Assembly: GCA_037447655.1 (NCBI GenBank)
Contig: JBBHKE010003248.1
Span: forward strand, 197,007-261,006
Source: Zygnema cylindricum
Lineage: Eukaryota > Streptophyta > Zygnematophyceae > Zygnematales > Zygnemataceae
Direction of reading: 5' to 3'
DNA length: 64,000 bases
Part shown: in pieces, positions 46,552 through 57,240 of the stretch
How positions within the stretch are numbered: the first letter of the stretch is position 1
How the letters are laid out: the number at the start of each line of letters is the position of its first letter
Position numbers and translations under genes: made by a program
Notes under the pieces: model-generated
The model's database searches: none
Told to the model about the DNA's origin: nothing
The model's input: the letters and a program-made list of their open reading frames with translations, nothing else

Positions 46552-47214
46552 GGGTGAAGTTCCATTAGGACATTCTGTAATTGTACGGCCAACATTACAG
46601 GATGCTACAATTTGAACGAAGTTCCATTGCGCAGTGTAATCCACATGTTCATAACTCAGTGGTACCACGTGAGTTAAAATCGGATATTGAAAATCGTCAA
46701 TGATTTTCACACCGACCAAAAATCTTCATTTGCTTACCAGGTACGTGTGTACAGGTCATCGTTCAACACAGCTTTTATACTCTTTGCTGACGCCTTGTCA
46801 GATACCACCTCATTTTTGTAGGGTTTCTGCTCTTTCGCGTGACGAATGACCGTTTCCAGATATAGTGTGACGAATGGGCGTTAACAGAAATATCTTGACG
46901 AAGTGCGGTACGACATTTCGTTTGTATTTTTTGTTGTATTTTTCAATGCGTATATCGTGTGCGAGATTTTTTGATTTCCGTTGGTTACCATTTTGACACG
47001 TATGCTCATTATCCAACGTGTCGCGGTTTCGAAGCGAATGCTTCGCGAAAAAGTATCCAACGGTCGTTGCTAACTCCCAGACTTTTGGAGAATATTGGCA
47101 AGATTCTCTGTAATGTTGTTTTCTTGATAAAAACAAAATAAGAAGTACGGCACAGTACGGAGAGGTCCGATTTTCTGTAAACTTCCTCACTTTTCGTATA
47201 ATGGAACTTCACCC
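46552..47214. mobile_element. PIF/Harbinger-like MITE, copy 1 (663 bp)
   Basis: Perfect terminal inverted repeats GGGTGAAGTTCCATT / AATGGAACTTCACCC, flanked on both sides by TAA (46549-46551 and 47215-47217). A TWA duplication plus a GGG start is the PIF/Harbinger signature. No transposase frame; homologous to 56091-56831. Confidence 0.8.
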
Positions 47215-47439
47215 TAAATTAGTAAATTACAATAGTGCACGCTGTCGACACTAGAAATTGAGGTAAAAAAGCACTCAGATTCCCGGTGTAAAAGACGGGG
47301 GTAGATCGCGCGACCTGTTCTCACGTGTTTAAACCGTTTATGTGAGTATTGGCTATAGTGGGCCAACTGGGCCACACTATGGGGATTATTCGAACTAGTG
47401 TGTGTGTGTTAATTAATGTTTTGTTTGCTAGAGGTCATG

Positions 47440-47516
47440 AAACCTAATATAGCGTTAGTAACACTGTTTTTTTATTTACACTAATGAATTTTTAACTTTA
47501 TAAACGATTCACGGTG
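47440..47516. repeat. CACCG-type TIR element, right end only
   Basis: ATAAACGATTCACGGTG followed by TA matches the right terminus of the elements at 49635, 52296, 52592, 54274 and 54951. No left terminus is visible. Confidence 0.45.
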
Positions 47517-47763
47517 TACTCTTTTGAGATAATCGGCCCGTTCGTGGTAACCCGACAGCGAACAAGCCCGTAGAGATGGCGATTGCAGGTACTTCTGGTT
47601 TCGGCAGAAACTGCCAATTGTCGCTCTGAATCACTAACAGACTTCTTGCTAAACAAGAAATTTCGCCACGAGTCCGATATTCGGCAGGAAACCGCGTAGC
47701 TGTACGGTACGCCTTTGACATCTTGTCACGTCAGAACTTTCTTGGCGAACAATTTCTGGATCA

Positions 47764-47770
47764 TATATAG
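47764..47770 (+). promoter_or_regulatory. TATA box candidate for the C2-domain gene
   Basis: TATATAG lies 154 bases before the ATG at 47924 and would place the start of transcription near 47795, giving a leader of about 130 bases. Confidence 0.45.
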
Positions 47771-47923
47771 AGACGTTAAGGGTCCCAAGGTTTCCTTATT
47801 TCAAGTTTAGTGGAGAAAGTTCGCAAATATCTCCTCTCACCTTTTTAGGTTTGCAATTTATTACCTGTCTCAAGAAGATTTTCTCCTGTTTGAGCTTGTA
47901 TTTTTCTAAATCTTACAGCAACC

Positions 47924-48769
47924 ATGCCTTCAAGAGAAGTTGAAGTGAACCTAAATTCTGCGAAAGATTTGAAGCGCGGAAAACTTTTTGGCAAGCAGTC
48001 ACCGGCAGCTCTTGTAAGTGTTTCTGGCAGCAGTCAGCGGCAAGCATCTCGAGCCTGCACAAAAGGGAACGCCGACCCTGTATGGAACGAGCAGTTCATT
48101 TTTACAGTTGACGAGAGTGTATTGCTTGGTCGCAGTCCCACCGTAACCATTCAAATATTTAGTTCTTCCAACTTTCACGAGTCTCCTTTAGGTACTGCCT
48201 ACGTGTCTCTTACGTCTGCTGTCAACAAAACTGGAGAACTTCAGTTTGGCGATCACAGAGTATATCGGCCCAGTGGACGAGTTCAAGGTCATGTTAATGC
48301 TTCTGTAAAGGTTACTGGTCCAAAGTTTTCAAGTGAACAGCTGGAAAGTTCAAAGAATGCGAACCAGGCACAGCATCAGCCGCCACCACAACCTTATGGG
48401 ATGTCAGGTTATGGAGCTCCATCGGCACAATATTCACCTTACGGTTCTGCTTATGGATATCCTCAAGGACCACCACCACCGCAATATTACCAACCTGGAT
48501 ATGGTCAGCAGCCACAAGTTGTATACGTACAGAGAAACGGAGGCGGCTATGGAGGCGGTTATGGTGGTTATGGTGGTGGAAGTAGGTTTGGAGGTGGACG
48601 AATGGGAGGTGGAGGAATGGGAGGTGCTGGCATGGGCATGGGTGCTGGTTTGCTAATGGGAGGTCTTGGAGGGTTAGCGTTGGGAGAAGCTCTGGACAAT
48701 GATTGTGGAGGTTGTGGCGGAGGTGGATGTGGTGGAGGTGGATGTGGTGGTGGGGGATGTGGCGGTTAG
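47924..48769 (+). CDS. SRC2-like C2-domain, glycine-rich protein (281 aa)
   Basis: Single open frame from MPSREVEVNLNSAKDL to a stop after a CGGGG tail. Residues about 4-132 form a C2 domain (LFGKQSPAALVSV, NADPVWNEQFIFTVD, LGTAYVSLTSAV), the membrane- or protein-binding fold of plant SRC2-like proteins. The loop acidic residues that bind calcium are mostly missing (GKQSPAA for the usual GKSDPY; SSNFHESPLG for the third loop), so binding is probably calcium-independent. Residues 145-205 are Pro/Gln/Tyr-rich, 206-222 Gly-Tyr, 223-255 Met/Gly with a hydrophobic GLLMGGLGGLALG, and 259-281 repeat CGGGG. No intron is needed. A convergent paralogue lies at 50740-51594. SRC2 homologues act in membrane trafficking and stress; that role here is inference. 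Confidence 0.88.
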   Translation: MPSREVEVNLNSAKDLKRGKLFGKQSPAALVSVSGSSQRQASRACTKGNADPVWNEQFIFTVDESVLLGRSPTVTIQIFSSSNFHESPLGTAYVSLTSAVNKTGELQFGDHRVYRPSGRVQGHVNASVKVTGPKFSSEQLESSKNANQAQHQPPPQPYGMSGYGAPSAQYSPYGSAYGYPQGPPPPQYYQPGYGQQPQVVYVQRNGGGYGGGYGGYGGGSRFGGGRMGGGGMGGAGMGMGAGLLMGGLGGLALGEALDNDCGGCGGGGCGGGGCGGGGCGG

Positions 48770-49145
48770 GCCTAGTGATGCTTTGTTAGTAGGTGAAAGG
48801 GAAAGGTTATGTTATATCCATTATTAGGAGTAAGGTACGCCGTCTTGTGAAGAGTTAGGGTATATAGTGTAAACAAGATACTGTCCAGTCTGTATATTAG
48901 TAGCAAAAGAGTGTACAGGATTTTTTGAAGAAAATACCGTTTATGCCTCTCATCTGAGAAATTGATTTTGAACGTATGTTATAATTTTGCTGATGTGAGG
49001 GTTTATAGGTTGTGGTAGGGCGGGAATGGTAGCCTTTTGAATATATGCATGTTCGTAGAAGCTGGCAACTTTGGCTGTTCCTTCCCAGTATTCGATCATT
49101 CTAAAGCTGAATATTGAATTTTATAATGAGGTGTTAGCAAAGGAT

Positions 49146-49151
49146 AATAAA
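49146..49151 (+). terminator. Poly(A) signal candidate
   Basis: AATAAA 377 bases after the stop codon of the C2-domain gene; another occurs near 49240. Otherwise 48770-49634 shows no feature. Confidence 0.4.
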
Positions 49152-49634
49152 TACATGCCCTGAATAATTTGTTTTATGTTTCCAGGATATCTGAGAGATG
49201 TAAGCAGAGTAGAAATTTTGCCTTGCTTGGAGGCAAGTAAATAAATGCCTTTCACCTTTATTTAATCTGAGTGGTTGGTCTTGTTTGAAGTATACACTCT
49301 AAAGCTTGTTTGTGCCAGGCGTGATTGGCTTGCAAAAATTCACTACAAGTGCTTAACATATGGTAAAAAGGGCATGTATGTATCAATCTGTGACAATATC
49401 TCGGTTTGTGCTCTTTGTATATAGTAGAGAACATGTAAGTTTTGGAACAATACCATGTATGGCAGAAAAGCTTCCAAATTTTGCGAGATATGGGAGGCTT
49501 GTTAAAAGAAATAAGGGATAGATATCCGGGGTTCTTACTACTAAAGGGAATAGCTTCACAAGGCCGAATTAAACAAACATAGAATTTTCACTCGTCGTTG
49601 TTTAAGTTATGGATGAAGTGTTTGTTGTCCACTA

Positions 49635-49833
49635 CACCGCCCATCGTTATTAGTGTTAAAGAAAAATTAGTGTAAATGCAAAATTAGAATTAATAATACT
49701 AATTTAGTGCAAGGTGATGTGGCGGATTTTGGTCCACTTCCTTAAATAATATTGTTAACTCTATTTTGTGATTTTTGGCCAAAAAAAGTTGCGACAGAAT
49801 TAGTGTTATTAACACTATCAACGATGGGCGGTG
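49635..49833. mobile_element. CACCG-type MITE (199 bp)
   Basis: Inverted termini CACCGCCCATCGTTATTAGTG / CACTATCAACGATGGGCGGTG with TA on both sides (49633-49634, 49834-49835). It is non-coding, in the 3' space between the two convergent C2 genes. TA duplication suggests Tc1/mariner-like transposition, but the superfamily is not proven. Confidence 0.7.
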
Positions 49834-49835
49834 TA

Positions 49836-50739
49836 GTCTCTCTTTGAGTAATTGACAGCTGTTCATATGGTTGTGTTTCACTGATTGCAGAAAATTAGTC
49901 TGGTAAGGAAGCAAGCATACACTAGTTTTCAGGCATGAATCGAATCTGTAGCGGGAATTATTGTATTTGTTTATGTAACAGTCAAACGGTTCCTTATATG
50001 CACAAGTCTATACACCGTTGTTATTTTAAAACCTTTTTTAAAATGAGCAGTCAGCAGAAGTCCGGAAATGGAGGGAGTTGACTAGTTCAAATATTTGGAG
50101 TCCAAGCTTCATAATATTCCTAAGAAACTAGTGAGATGCAGTATATTCGACATTATCTGAAGTGTTTGATCATATTGGCACTTAAAAATGATGCTACTGG
50201 GTATATAAAATTGTGGGGAGGGAAAATGTTTTTCTGTTCATTAAATTGAAAAATTAAAGAATAAGAACCTAAAAAAACAAGACATGACATAGTTCCACCA
50301 TCTCTTGAGAAATTCAAAACGTTTATAAACAAACTTTGAACCCCAGAGCAAATATATGAAGATTTATGGAGAGAAATGACTGCAACAAGGAGGCTCAATC
50401 AATGAAAGTTAACATATAATATTAACAAATTCAGTATTTTACATGGACAAAATTACTTAATGCTAGCATTTACTGTCTAAGGATTGAAAAGGCCAAGGAA
50501 ATACTAAATTCTTGTTCTTTACAGTCTTCCCTGAAAGAAGATGTATATTACTAACTACACTCACATATATAACAAATGATACAAAAAACCTAACAGAAAA
50601 TCCTATACAGCGTAACTCTTTTACAATAAGATATTAACTTAAAAAAAAAAAAAACGGCACAATCTCCACAATAAAATCGAAACGACCAGTTGCAATGTCA
50701 TAGAGAAAACAAAATCAACTTCTCCAGCGAGAAACAAAA
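49836..50739. other. Intergenic, no gene seen
   Basis: AT-rich spacer between the convergent C2 genes, with a 15-A tract at about 50641-50655. The minus-strand gene's 3' UTR should lie in its right part. Confidence 0.5.
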
Positions 50740-51594
50740 TTAACCACCACAACCTCCACCTCCACACCCTCCACCTCCACATCCTCCACCTCCACATCCT
50801 CCACCTCCACCACCTAAAGCTCCTCCCAAAGCAAGTCCTCCAAGACCTCCCATCATTAGACCAGGGCCCATTCCCATTCCTCCACGTCTACCGCCACCTA
50901 AACGGCCTCCATAACCACCATAACCACCATAGCCTGGACGTTGTGAAGCGTATACGACTTGAGGCCTCTGATTATAAGTGGGCTGATATTGTTGTGCTCG
51001 AGGAGCTTGAGAATATCGAGTAGGAGGAGGACCATTTTTGTACACTAGTGGATGACCACCAAAGACTGGTGAATTTCCTGAATTCATGTAATTTTGAGCT
51101 TGCTGAGGAACTAGAGGAACTTTTGGAGGTTTCATTCTTTCCAACTGCTCATTGGAAAATCTTGGTCCACTGACTTTGACTGAAACTTTAACCTTTCCAG
51201 TGATACGGTTTCTGGATTTGTACACATTATAGGAACCAGATTGAAGTTGATCAACATTAAGTACAGCTCCTGTAAGAGGTACAAGAGCTGCACCTATTTC
51301 CCTGTCTTTGAAGTTATCTGAGCCGTAGATTCTGACAACTAAGATAGGATTGTGACGTAACAACGCTTTTTCGTCGACTCTGAAAACGAACTGCTGATTC
51401 CAAACAGGATTGTTGTTGCCCTTCAAGCTTCCTACGCAATGATTTTCTTTTCCATTCAAGCAGGATTGTGAGTATTGCTTCACGTCAGTGCCAGGAAATT
51501 CGAGAAAAGCTGCCGGCCATTGCTTGTTGACTAGCTTTGACCAGCTCAGATTCGTAGCTGAGATCAAGTTCACTTCCACGAGTCTGGAAGACAT
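50740..51594 (-). CDS. SRC2-like C2-domain, glycine-rich protein, paralogue (284 aa)
   Basis: Starts MSSRLVEVNLISATNLSW and has the same architecture as the gene at 47924: a C2 domain (residues about 5-150) with NNPVWNQQFVFRVDEKALL, IGAALVPLTGAV and VKVSVKVSGPRFSNEQLE, then a Pro/Gln/Tyr-rich stretch, GGYGGYGG, MGMGPGLMMGGLGGLALGG and a CGGGG tail. An insertion of about 20 residues with two extra Cys (SCLNGKENHCVGS) sits in the C2 domain before NNPVWN. As in its partner, the loop Asp residues for calcium are poorly kept. The two genes are tail-to-tail, 1.97 kb apart, an inverted duplicate pair. A TTTAAA 127 bases upstream on its strand (51722-51727) might serve as TATA. Confidence 0.88.
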   Translation of the reverse strand: MSSRLVEVNLISATNLSWSKLVNKQWPAAFLEFPGTDVKQYSQSCLNGKENHCVGSLKGNNNPVWNQQFVFRVDEKALLRHNPILVVRIYGSDNFKDREIGAALVPLTGAVLNVDQLQSGSYNVYKSRNRITGKVKVSVKVSGPRFSNEQLERMKPPKVPLVPQQAQNYMNSGNSPVFGGHPLVYKNGPPPTRYSQAPRAQQYQPTYNQRPQVVYASQRPGYGGYGGYGGRLGGGRRGGMGMGPGLMMGGLGGLALGGALGGGGGGCGGGGCGGGGCGGGGCGG

Positions 51595-51599
51595 TTGCT

Positions 51600-52290
51600 A
51601 AGGAAAAGTGATTCAGAATAATTGTAAAAAGGTGTGTTTTTGTCTATTTCCTTTTGTAAGTTCCTTGTAAGTTGTTTGGTAGAAACTCAGGGAACTCGAG
51701 GAACAATTGTAAGGCGTAGAAATTTAAAGTATGCCAATTCAATTTCTTTTCCTTTTATGGCTTTTTCGTTAGTCCAGCTGCTGGTTATCCACTTAATAGA
51801 GGGGCACATGCCTTCTTTCTCACGAACGAGCCTTCGTGCAGTTTGGCCCTGCCACGAGCTCACGCGTCACACTCGTTTTCCGTACACGTCGTACGCGTGT
51901 GCACTTGTAGGGCTACCTTGTATGAGCCACGTCAGAAAACTAGCGACGACGCAACACTACGTGGCGTCACGATATAGACAACCTTTTCCAGTTGCATGTA
52001 ACCTAGTAAGGGCTTTCTCCGTGTTTCTTGCCATTCACTCCGACCCAAGCTCGGATTTGGATTCTTTGGCAGCGAACTTTGCATATCGTCACTTTTTATC
52101 GAAGCGAATCGCGTAAGAACGTGTCCCCATGTGCCAAAGTAGGTGCTCCCTTTTGTCGTTATCTTAAGAAATTTAACGCCGTACTGATTTAATTACAGCT
52201 GTATGAATAAGGGCGATTTCCCATGTAACTGAAGCTTAGTCTTGTTACTTTGCTTTTAGCGAAGATTTTGTTTTTAGCGAAGATTCTATG
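51600..52290. other. Upstream region of the minus-strand C2 gene
   Basis: Presumed promoter space. A 160-codon plus-strand open frame (51634-52116) shows no domain and is not called. Confidence 0.5.
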
Positions 52291-52295
52291 TACTA

Positions 52296-52494
52296 CACCG
52301 TGAATCGTTATTAGCTTAATGTACGCTATATCGGCACCCCAAAATTTTGACATTGATACCTTAAATGTAATAAATTACACTATTTAAGGACGTGGACAAT
52401 AATCTGCCACGTCTCCTGGCACTAAATTAGAATGAATGACGCTAATTTTTTCTTTAAACTAATAATTTCTATACGCTAATAACGATTCAAGGTG
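52296..52494. mobile_element. CACCG-type MITE (199 bp)
   Basis: Termini CACCGTGAATCGTTATTAGC and GCTAATAACGATTCAAGGTG, TA on both sides. Same length as the copy at 49635 though the interior differs. Confidence 0.72.
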
Positions 52495-52591
52495 TACTTT
52501 CAAAGCATTCCGATGTAAAGAAATGAAATCGATACCTAAGATTGTGACGGATGTATACGTGGGTGCAATTAGCGACGGTTGTAGACGTCTA

Positions 52592-53124
52592 CACCGCGAA
52601 TCGTAATTAGAGTAATGAAATAATTAGAGTAAAAAAACAAAAAAAACAAAAAAAAAAAATAGAGTAATTGACGCTAATTTATGTGATAGAGCTTTTTCAA
52701 CTATGAAGTTTACTCTAATTTATTTAGTTACTCTATATTGGGTTGTGTCGGCGAAAATTATGTGCGCGATAATTATGAACACTAAATTAAGTATACGTAC
52801 AAAATGTGTTAGTCCGGTATAGTATTGACGTCATTATGACGCTAATAATATTTGTCTCATTGAATGTCAGTTAATGTTCACACTGACGACGATGCTGTCG
52901 ACATTGTACCTTTTTACTTATAAAAGTACAATTTTGCACGGTTAGACATCGTCCGTACTCCACACTATTTAAAAATTACCTATATTAGAATTTTTTACAC
53001 TAATTAAACCTCGCCTTAGTTAGAATAATGAAAAAATTAGAATCGATTACTCTATTTGATGTGATAGAGTCGTAATTTCGAGCGACCGAATTAGAGTAAT
53101 TTACTCTAATTACGATTCGCGGTG
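52592..53124. mobile_element. CACCG-type TIR element (533 bp)
   Basis: Termini CACCGCGAATCGTAATTAGA and TCTAATTACGATTCGCGGTG are near-perfect inverted repeats, flanked by TA. The interior is built of repeated TTAGAGTAAT units and an A-rich tract; no coding frame. Confidence 0.75.
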
Positions 53125-53149
53125 TAGTTACTTTTGACATTATAGATGT

Positions 53150-53480
53150 TTAGGGTCTGTGACATTTGGACGTCACGCTCAACTATAATAGCGTCGACGT
53201 CACAAATTCTAAAACTTTACGCCATGGTTTACCGATTTTGTTTTTTAGTCCTTTCTCACTCTACTTTGGCACCAGCATACGCCCAAAGATAGTCAAAAGA
53301 AATTGATGTAGAGATCTTTCATTTGATACTATTATAAACGTTTTTCATTGCATTAATTGTGAGAAAGACGCGATAGTGGGAGAGGGAGAGAGAGAGAGAG
53401 GCAGAGGGAGAGAGAGAGAGGCGCTTTCACGGACTTCGCTTTTGCAAAATGGCGTCCGTTGGTCGAGAACCCTCCACGAC
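53150..53480 (-). repeat. Dispersed repeat R, copy 2 (inverted)
   Basis: Reverse complement related to 57310-57720: a GAGAGAGGG purine tract, GACGTCAC motifs and a conserved CATGG block. Confidence 0.5.
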
Positions 53481-53636
53481 CCCTATATGGAAAAAAGCGC
53501 ACAGAAAAAAGTCACGCACAAGTTGTAAATGTGCAGTGGGTTATTTTTTTTGGTACTCCGCGCATAAAAGTTTTTAGAAACCTCCGATGCGTGCGACAAC
53601 GTCTGCCTATTCATTCCCATAATGAAACTTTAGTCA

Positions 53637-53658
53637 AAATCACCTCACGAGGTGATTT
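53637..53658. repeat. Near-perfect 22-bp palindrome
   Basis: AAATCACCTC-AC-GAGGTGATTT, one central base pair away from the perfect palindrome at 57241-57262. Confidence 0.8.
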
Positions 53659-53659
53659 G

Positions 53660-54084
53660 AGTATAAGTTTGAAGATGAGCTGGAGAGACGCGAAAGTGGG
53701 CCGAAACGCGTTAGACGACAAATTGTAGTACATTTAAAGTTTCAAAGTGACGCAAGTTGTACCGTGGTAATTTCAGTTTTTTGGTACGGCTGCGGATTTT
53801 CTCCTTGAGGGCTAAGTTTTGGAGGAAAACGATAGGAAAAACCATAAATTTATCACATGGGAAAGTGCCCTAAATTGAAAAAAGGGAAAGTACAATTCGA
53901 GTCATCTTCAAACTTGTAATGTATTACATATTGTTGTCTTTTGGAAATAATTAGTGTAAAATAACAATTAGTGTTATTAACTCTATTTTGAGTTCAAGGT
54001 CCTAACGCCAACAAAACATTAACGCTAATTTATACGTCTAACACTAATTTGGAGACACATCCCTATGTTGTACCCGCTATTGTC
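53660..54084. other. Intergenic, no gene seen
   Basis: Low-complexity AT-rich DNA with scattered TTAGTGTTA motifs resembling MITE interiors; no complete termini found. Confidence 0.45.
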
Positions 54085-54235
54085 TAGGTTCACATAGTCG
54101 ACGTTTGAACATGCGGAACAGGTTCACGTGATTTTCTACCGTCTTTATTACTAAAGTTTAAATCTGAGGGCGTTTTCCCATGGCAGCGCCACTCACTTTC
54201 CTTTCTCGACGTCTTTGTACGTTTGTACGGAAAAA
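54085..54235 (+). repeat. Dispersed repeat S, copy 2
   Basis: It matches 46150-46290 on the same strand (GTTTGAACATG, GTTCACGTGATTTTC, AAATCTGAG). Confidence 0.5.
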
Positions 54236-54273
54236 AAATGATTTTAGTATGGACTATCACATTTCGTACACTA

Positions 54274-54807
54274 CACCGCCAATCGTTATTAGCGTGTATG
54301 TTTTTTTAGCGTATAAAAATAATTACAGTGGTGTACGCTATTTAAGAATTTGAAAATTTTGGAAAAAATCATACATTCTAATTGTTTGATTATAGTAATT
54401 TGGATCTTTGAAAAACAAAATGTCGGTCGCAAACATGCTTACACTAATATGGGTCTCCGTACAAAATCTGACAAATCGTACACAAATCGTACATTCACAC
54501 GGTCGAAACGCGTCTGTCGGACGAATATGTGCGAGCGGTATTTTTTACGACCTGTAATTTTTCCTTTTTAGAACGCACATTCTCATGCGTCCGCGGTTAC
54601 TAACACTAATTTATTGTACTTTTTAACTTAAAAAGGTACATTTATGTACGGTTTGACACTGACAGTACACCACTCTATTTAAGAGACAACGTACTGAAAA
54701 CAACCCTAAATAGAATAAAAAAAAAATAGAATGAACTACGCTAATGGAGAATAAAAAAAAAAACGTGACGGAATTAGTGTACACAACGCTAATAACGATT
54801 GGTGGTG
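54274..54807. mobile_element. CACCG-type TIR element (534 bp)
   Basis: Termini CACCGCCAATCGTTATTAGCG and CGCTAATAACGATTGGTGGTG, TA on both sides. Nearly the same length as 52592-53124. Confidence 0.75.
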
Positions 54808-54950
54808 TACTGTGCATTATTTACAAATCGCCCAAATTAGAGATGTTCATGCTAATCAAACCGTACCTATATTAGGTTAAAGGAAAAAATAGAATTATTA
54901 ATTATTTTTTAGGTTCGAGGATCAAAATTTGGGGGCGCCGAAGTATAGTA

Positions 54951-55168
54951 CAATGTGAATCGCTATTAGCGTTAATGTTATTTTTTTTCTCTTAAAACAT
55001 TTGTTCCCCGTACACACACGTCCAATTGTGGATCCGATAGGTGCGATTGAAAGGTAAGGTTTCGAGCTTCTGGTTGGCGGTCTCAAATTGAAAATCGGAC
55101 AAGTCTGTACGTAGAAAGGATGATTTAAGTGGCGAAAAAAATATTATTACTAACAACGATTCACGGTG
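54951..55168. mobile_element. CACCG-type MITE (218 bp)
   Basis: Left terminus CAATGTGAATCGCTATTAGCG (diverged), right terminus CTAACAACGATTCACGGTG, TA on both sides. Confidence 0.65.
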
Positions 55169-55171
55169 TAG

Positions 55172-55335
55172 TGTTGTGTATCGGGTAGAAGCTTATCGTG
55201 ATGAATACAACGTTGGATAAACTAAGTATCGAACAGTCAAAAGGGCTCGATATATCGCTCTAGGACCAACAAATTTCATCGCTATATATTTGGGTGGAGG
55301 TAGGTGTCAATATTGTACGGTAAATAGTATAGAAG

Positions 55336-55377
<42 letters not shown>

Positions 55378-55596
55378 AAGGCTGGGGGTGCCCCACGGGG
55401 GGGGGGGGGGGGCTCTTGAACTTCTTAAAACCCGAGGTCGCTTCGATGTATTGCGGTATAACGCCATATCGAGCCGATACATCATCAAAATATCACGATA
55501 TTTAACTTCTCGACATATCGAAGCAACATATCGATTATCGTGTACCCAAAATTAGGTACATATCAAATATCGAGAAGGGGCCTTCGATACACAACA
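55172..55596. mobile_element. TIR element around a poly-C/poly-G core (425 bp)
   Basis: A perfect 12-bp inverted repeat TGTTGTGTATCG / CGATACACAACA bounds the interval. It is rich in ATATCGAT-like words and contains 40 C at 55337-55376 and 16 G at 55397-55412, which could pair as a hairpin. No transposase and no clear target duplication. Confidence 0.5.
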
Positions 55597-55599
55597 TTA

Positions 55600-56087
55600 G
55601 TTAAAACACATTGGAGAAATGTGAAGGAATGTAGATTAAATTATCACCATACGACAAATAGGAAAACATATTCGCAAGTGTCAAAGATTTTCAAAGGTTC
55701 CAAACAATTTTAAACGATGAAGAAAAGTACACGACCTGTTTTTTTATTGTCCATTCCGTTCAGTGCAGATTTATTTTAGCAGGGGTCTTAAGAATACAAT
55801 GTCATTTCACTGTGAGAAAACAAGCCATGCAAAGGCAAAGGCATCTTCTTCAACCATGGATAACACTAAGGGTGGACGGATGTATGTCTACAATGTCACA
55901 AAAAGACATAAAACGCCACAACCATTTACGATATAATGCGGTGCAACACATATTGTACGTTGATAACCTTCACAAGAATTGTCAAGGTTTACAATCATCG
56001 CAGACTTAAAAATGATTTTGTTTCACCCATTGGGATACTTGAAAACCGTGTACGGAGAATTTTACCAACAATACAAAGTAAATTCAC
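55600..56087. other. Intergenic, no gene seen
   Basis: No supported coding region or repeat. Confidence 0.4.
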
Positions 56088-56090
56088 TAA

Positions 56091-56831
56091 GGGTCAAGTT
56101 CCATCAGTCGTTTTTGTAATCGTACGACCAACCCTACGGGTCGGGTTAATTAAGTCGATGTTCCATCACGAGGAGTCTGTAAACCACGTGTTATACATTG
56201 AGTGGCACCACGTGGATTTTGACCAGATGTTTAAAATCTTTTAAAAATCTTCACACCGACAAATTCACTTCAAATCTTCATTTGCGTACCATGTACCTGC
56301 GTTATTAAGTCATAATACGACAAAACTTTTATACTTTTTGCAAACGCCAGTCTTTTACGCCAGCTCATTTTTCAAGGTTCGTGTTTTCGAACATGACGAA
56401 ATTCATTTGCCGGAAATAGTGTGACGAAAGAGCGTTGCCAGAAATAGCGCGACGAAGGACCGTTTCGAGATTACTTTTTTAAATTTTCAGTTGCAATTTG
56501 AAAAGTACATACCATGTGCAAATTTTGTCAATTTTCGTTGGTTTTCCATCATGACACGTAGCTTATTCGTCCAGTGTGTCACGATTTTTTTTTTCTGTAT
56601 CTGCCAACCCACCTCCTACAGGTACGTTGGCAGCTACAGAGAAAAATGAAGCAAATGCCTCGCAGTTGAACATCCGACGGTCAATATTACCTCCCAGACC
56701 TTCGAAGAGTATTGGCAAGATTATTTGTAATGTTGTTTCGCATATAAAAACAAAACAAACGGTACGGTTTGGTAGGGATAGTCACTGATTTCTGTAAACT
56801 ACCCCACTTTTCGACCGATGGAACTTGACCC
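56091..56831. mobile_element. PIF/Harbinger-like MITE, copy 2 (741 bp)
   Basis: Perfect termini GGGTCAAGTTCCATC / GATGGAACTTGACCC with TAA duplications at 56088-56090 and 56832-56834. The interior aligns with the 46552 copy in the same orientation (CACACCGAC, CATTTGCGTACCA, GTTGCCAGAAATA) but carries extra sequence. No transposase. Confidence 0.82.
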
Positions 56832-56834
56832 TAA

Positions 56835-57240
56835 GTTATAATTATACGGGGACACGACCCAAGCTTTTACGTGACAAGATATCACGGGCGACGGGTACAT
56901 TTTCGTTTTTACTAAGAATACAAAAGAAATGTCGGTAAACACAAAAGAAAAGCAACGTGGCCATGATACCCTACTAAAAAACCTATCGTGTAACGCTATT
57001 GTTGTTGTTATATCTCGCTAGCTAAGTTGAGTGCCCACATGTTCAAGTATCGGGTTTATTTTGTCCGTTTGCTCCAAAACTCAGTATGCGAGGGGCAAAT
57101 CTTCTGCCATTTTTTACTGTGCAATGGACGTCATCGTAATAATTTGAATGTACAACACTTCATTTTTTTGTACTCAGTTTGTTGTCTTCCTCTTTTCCAC
57201 CCAGGGGCACGTGATTCCTACTCGTCTACAGAATTTAGCC
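56835..57240. other. Intergenic, no gene seen
   Basis: An 80-codon open frame exists but shows no domain. Confidence 0.4.

Noticed and set aside
51634-52116. 160-codon open frame upstream of the minus-strand C2 gene
   Set aside because: No domain, no low-complexity or family signal, and it overlaps the expected promoter. Probably chance.
55282-55505. Open frames coding poly-Pro or poly-Gly
   Set aside because: They are translations of the C40/G16 tract.
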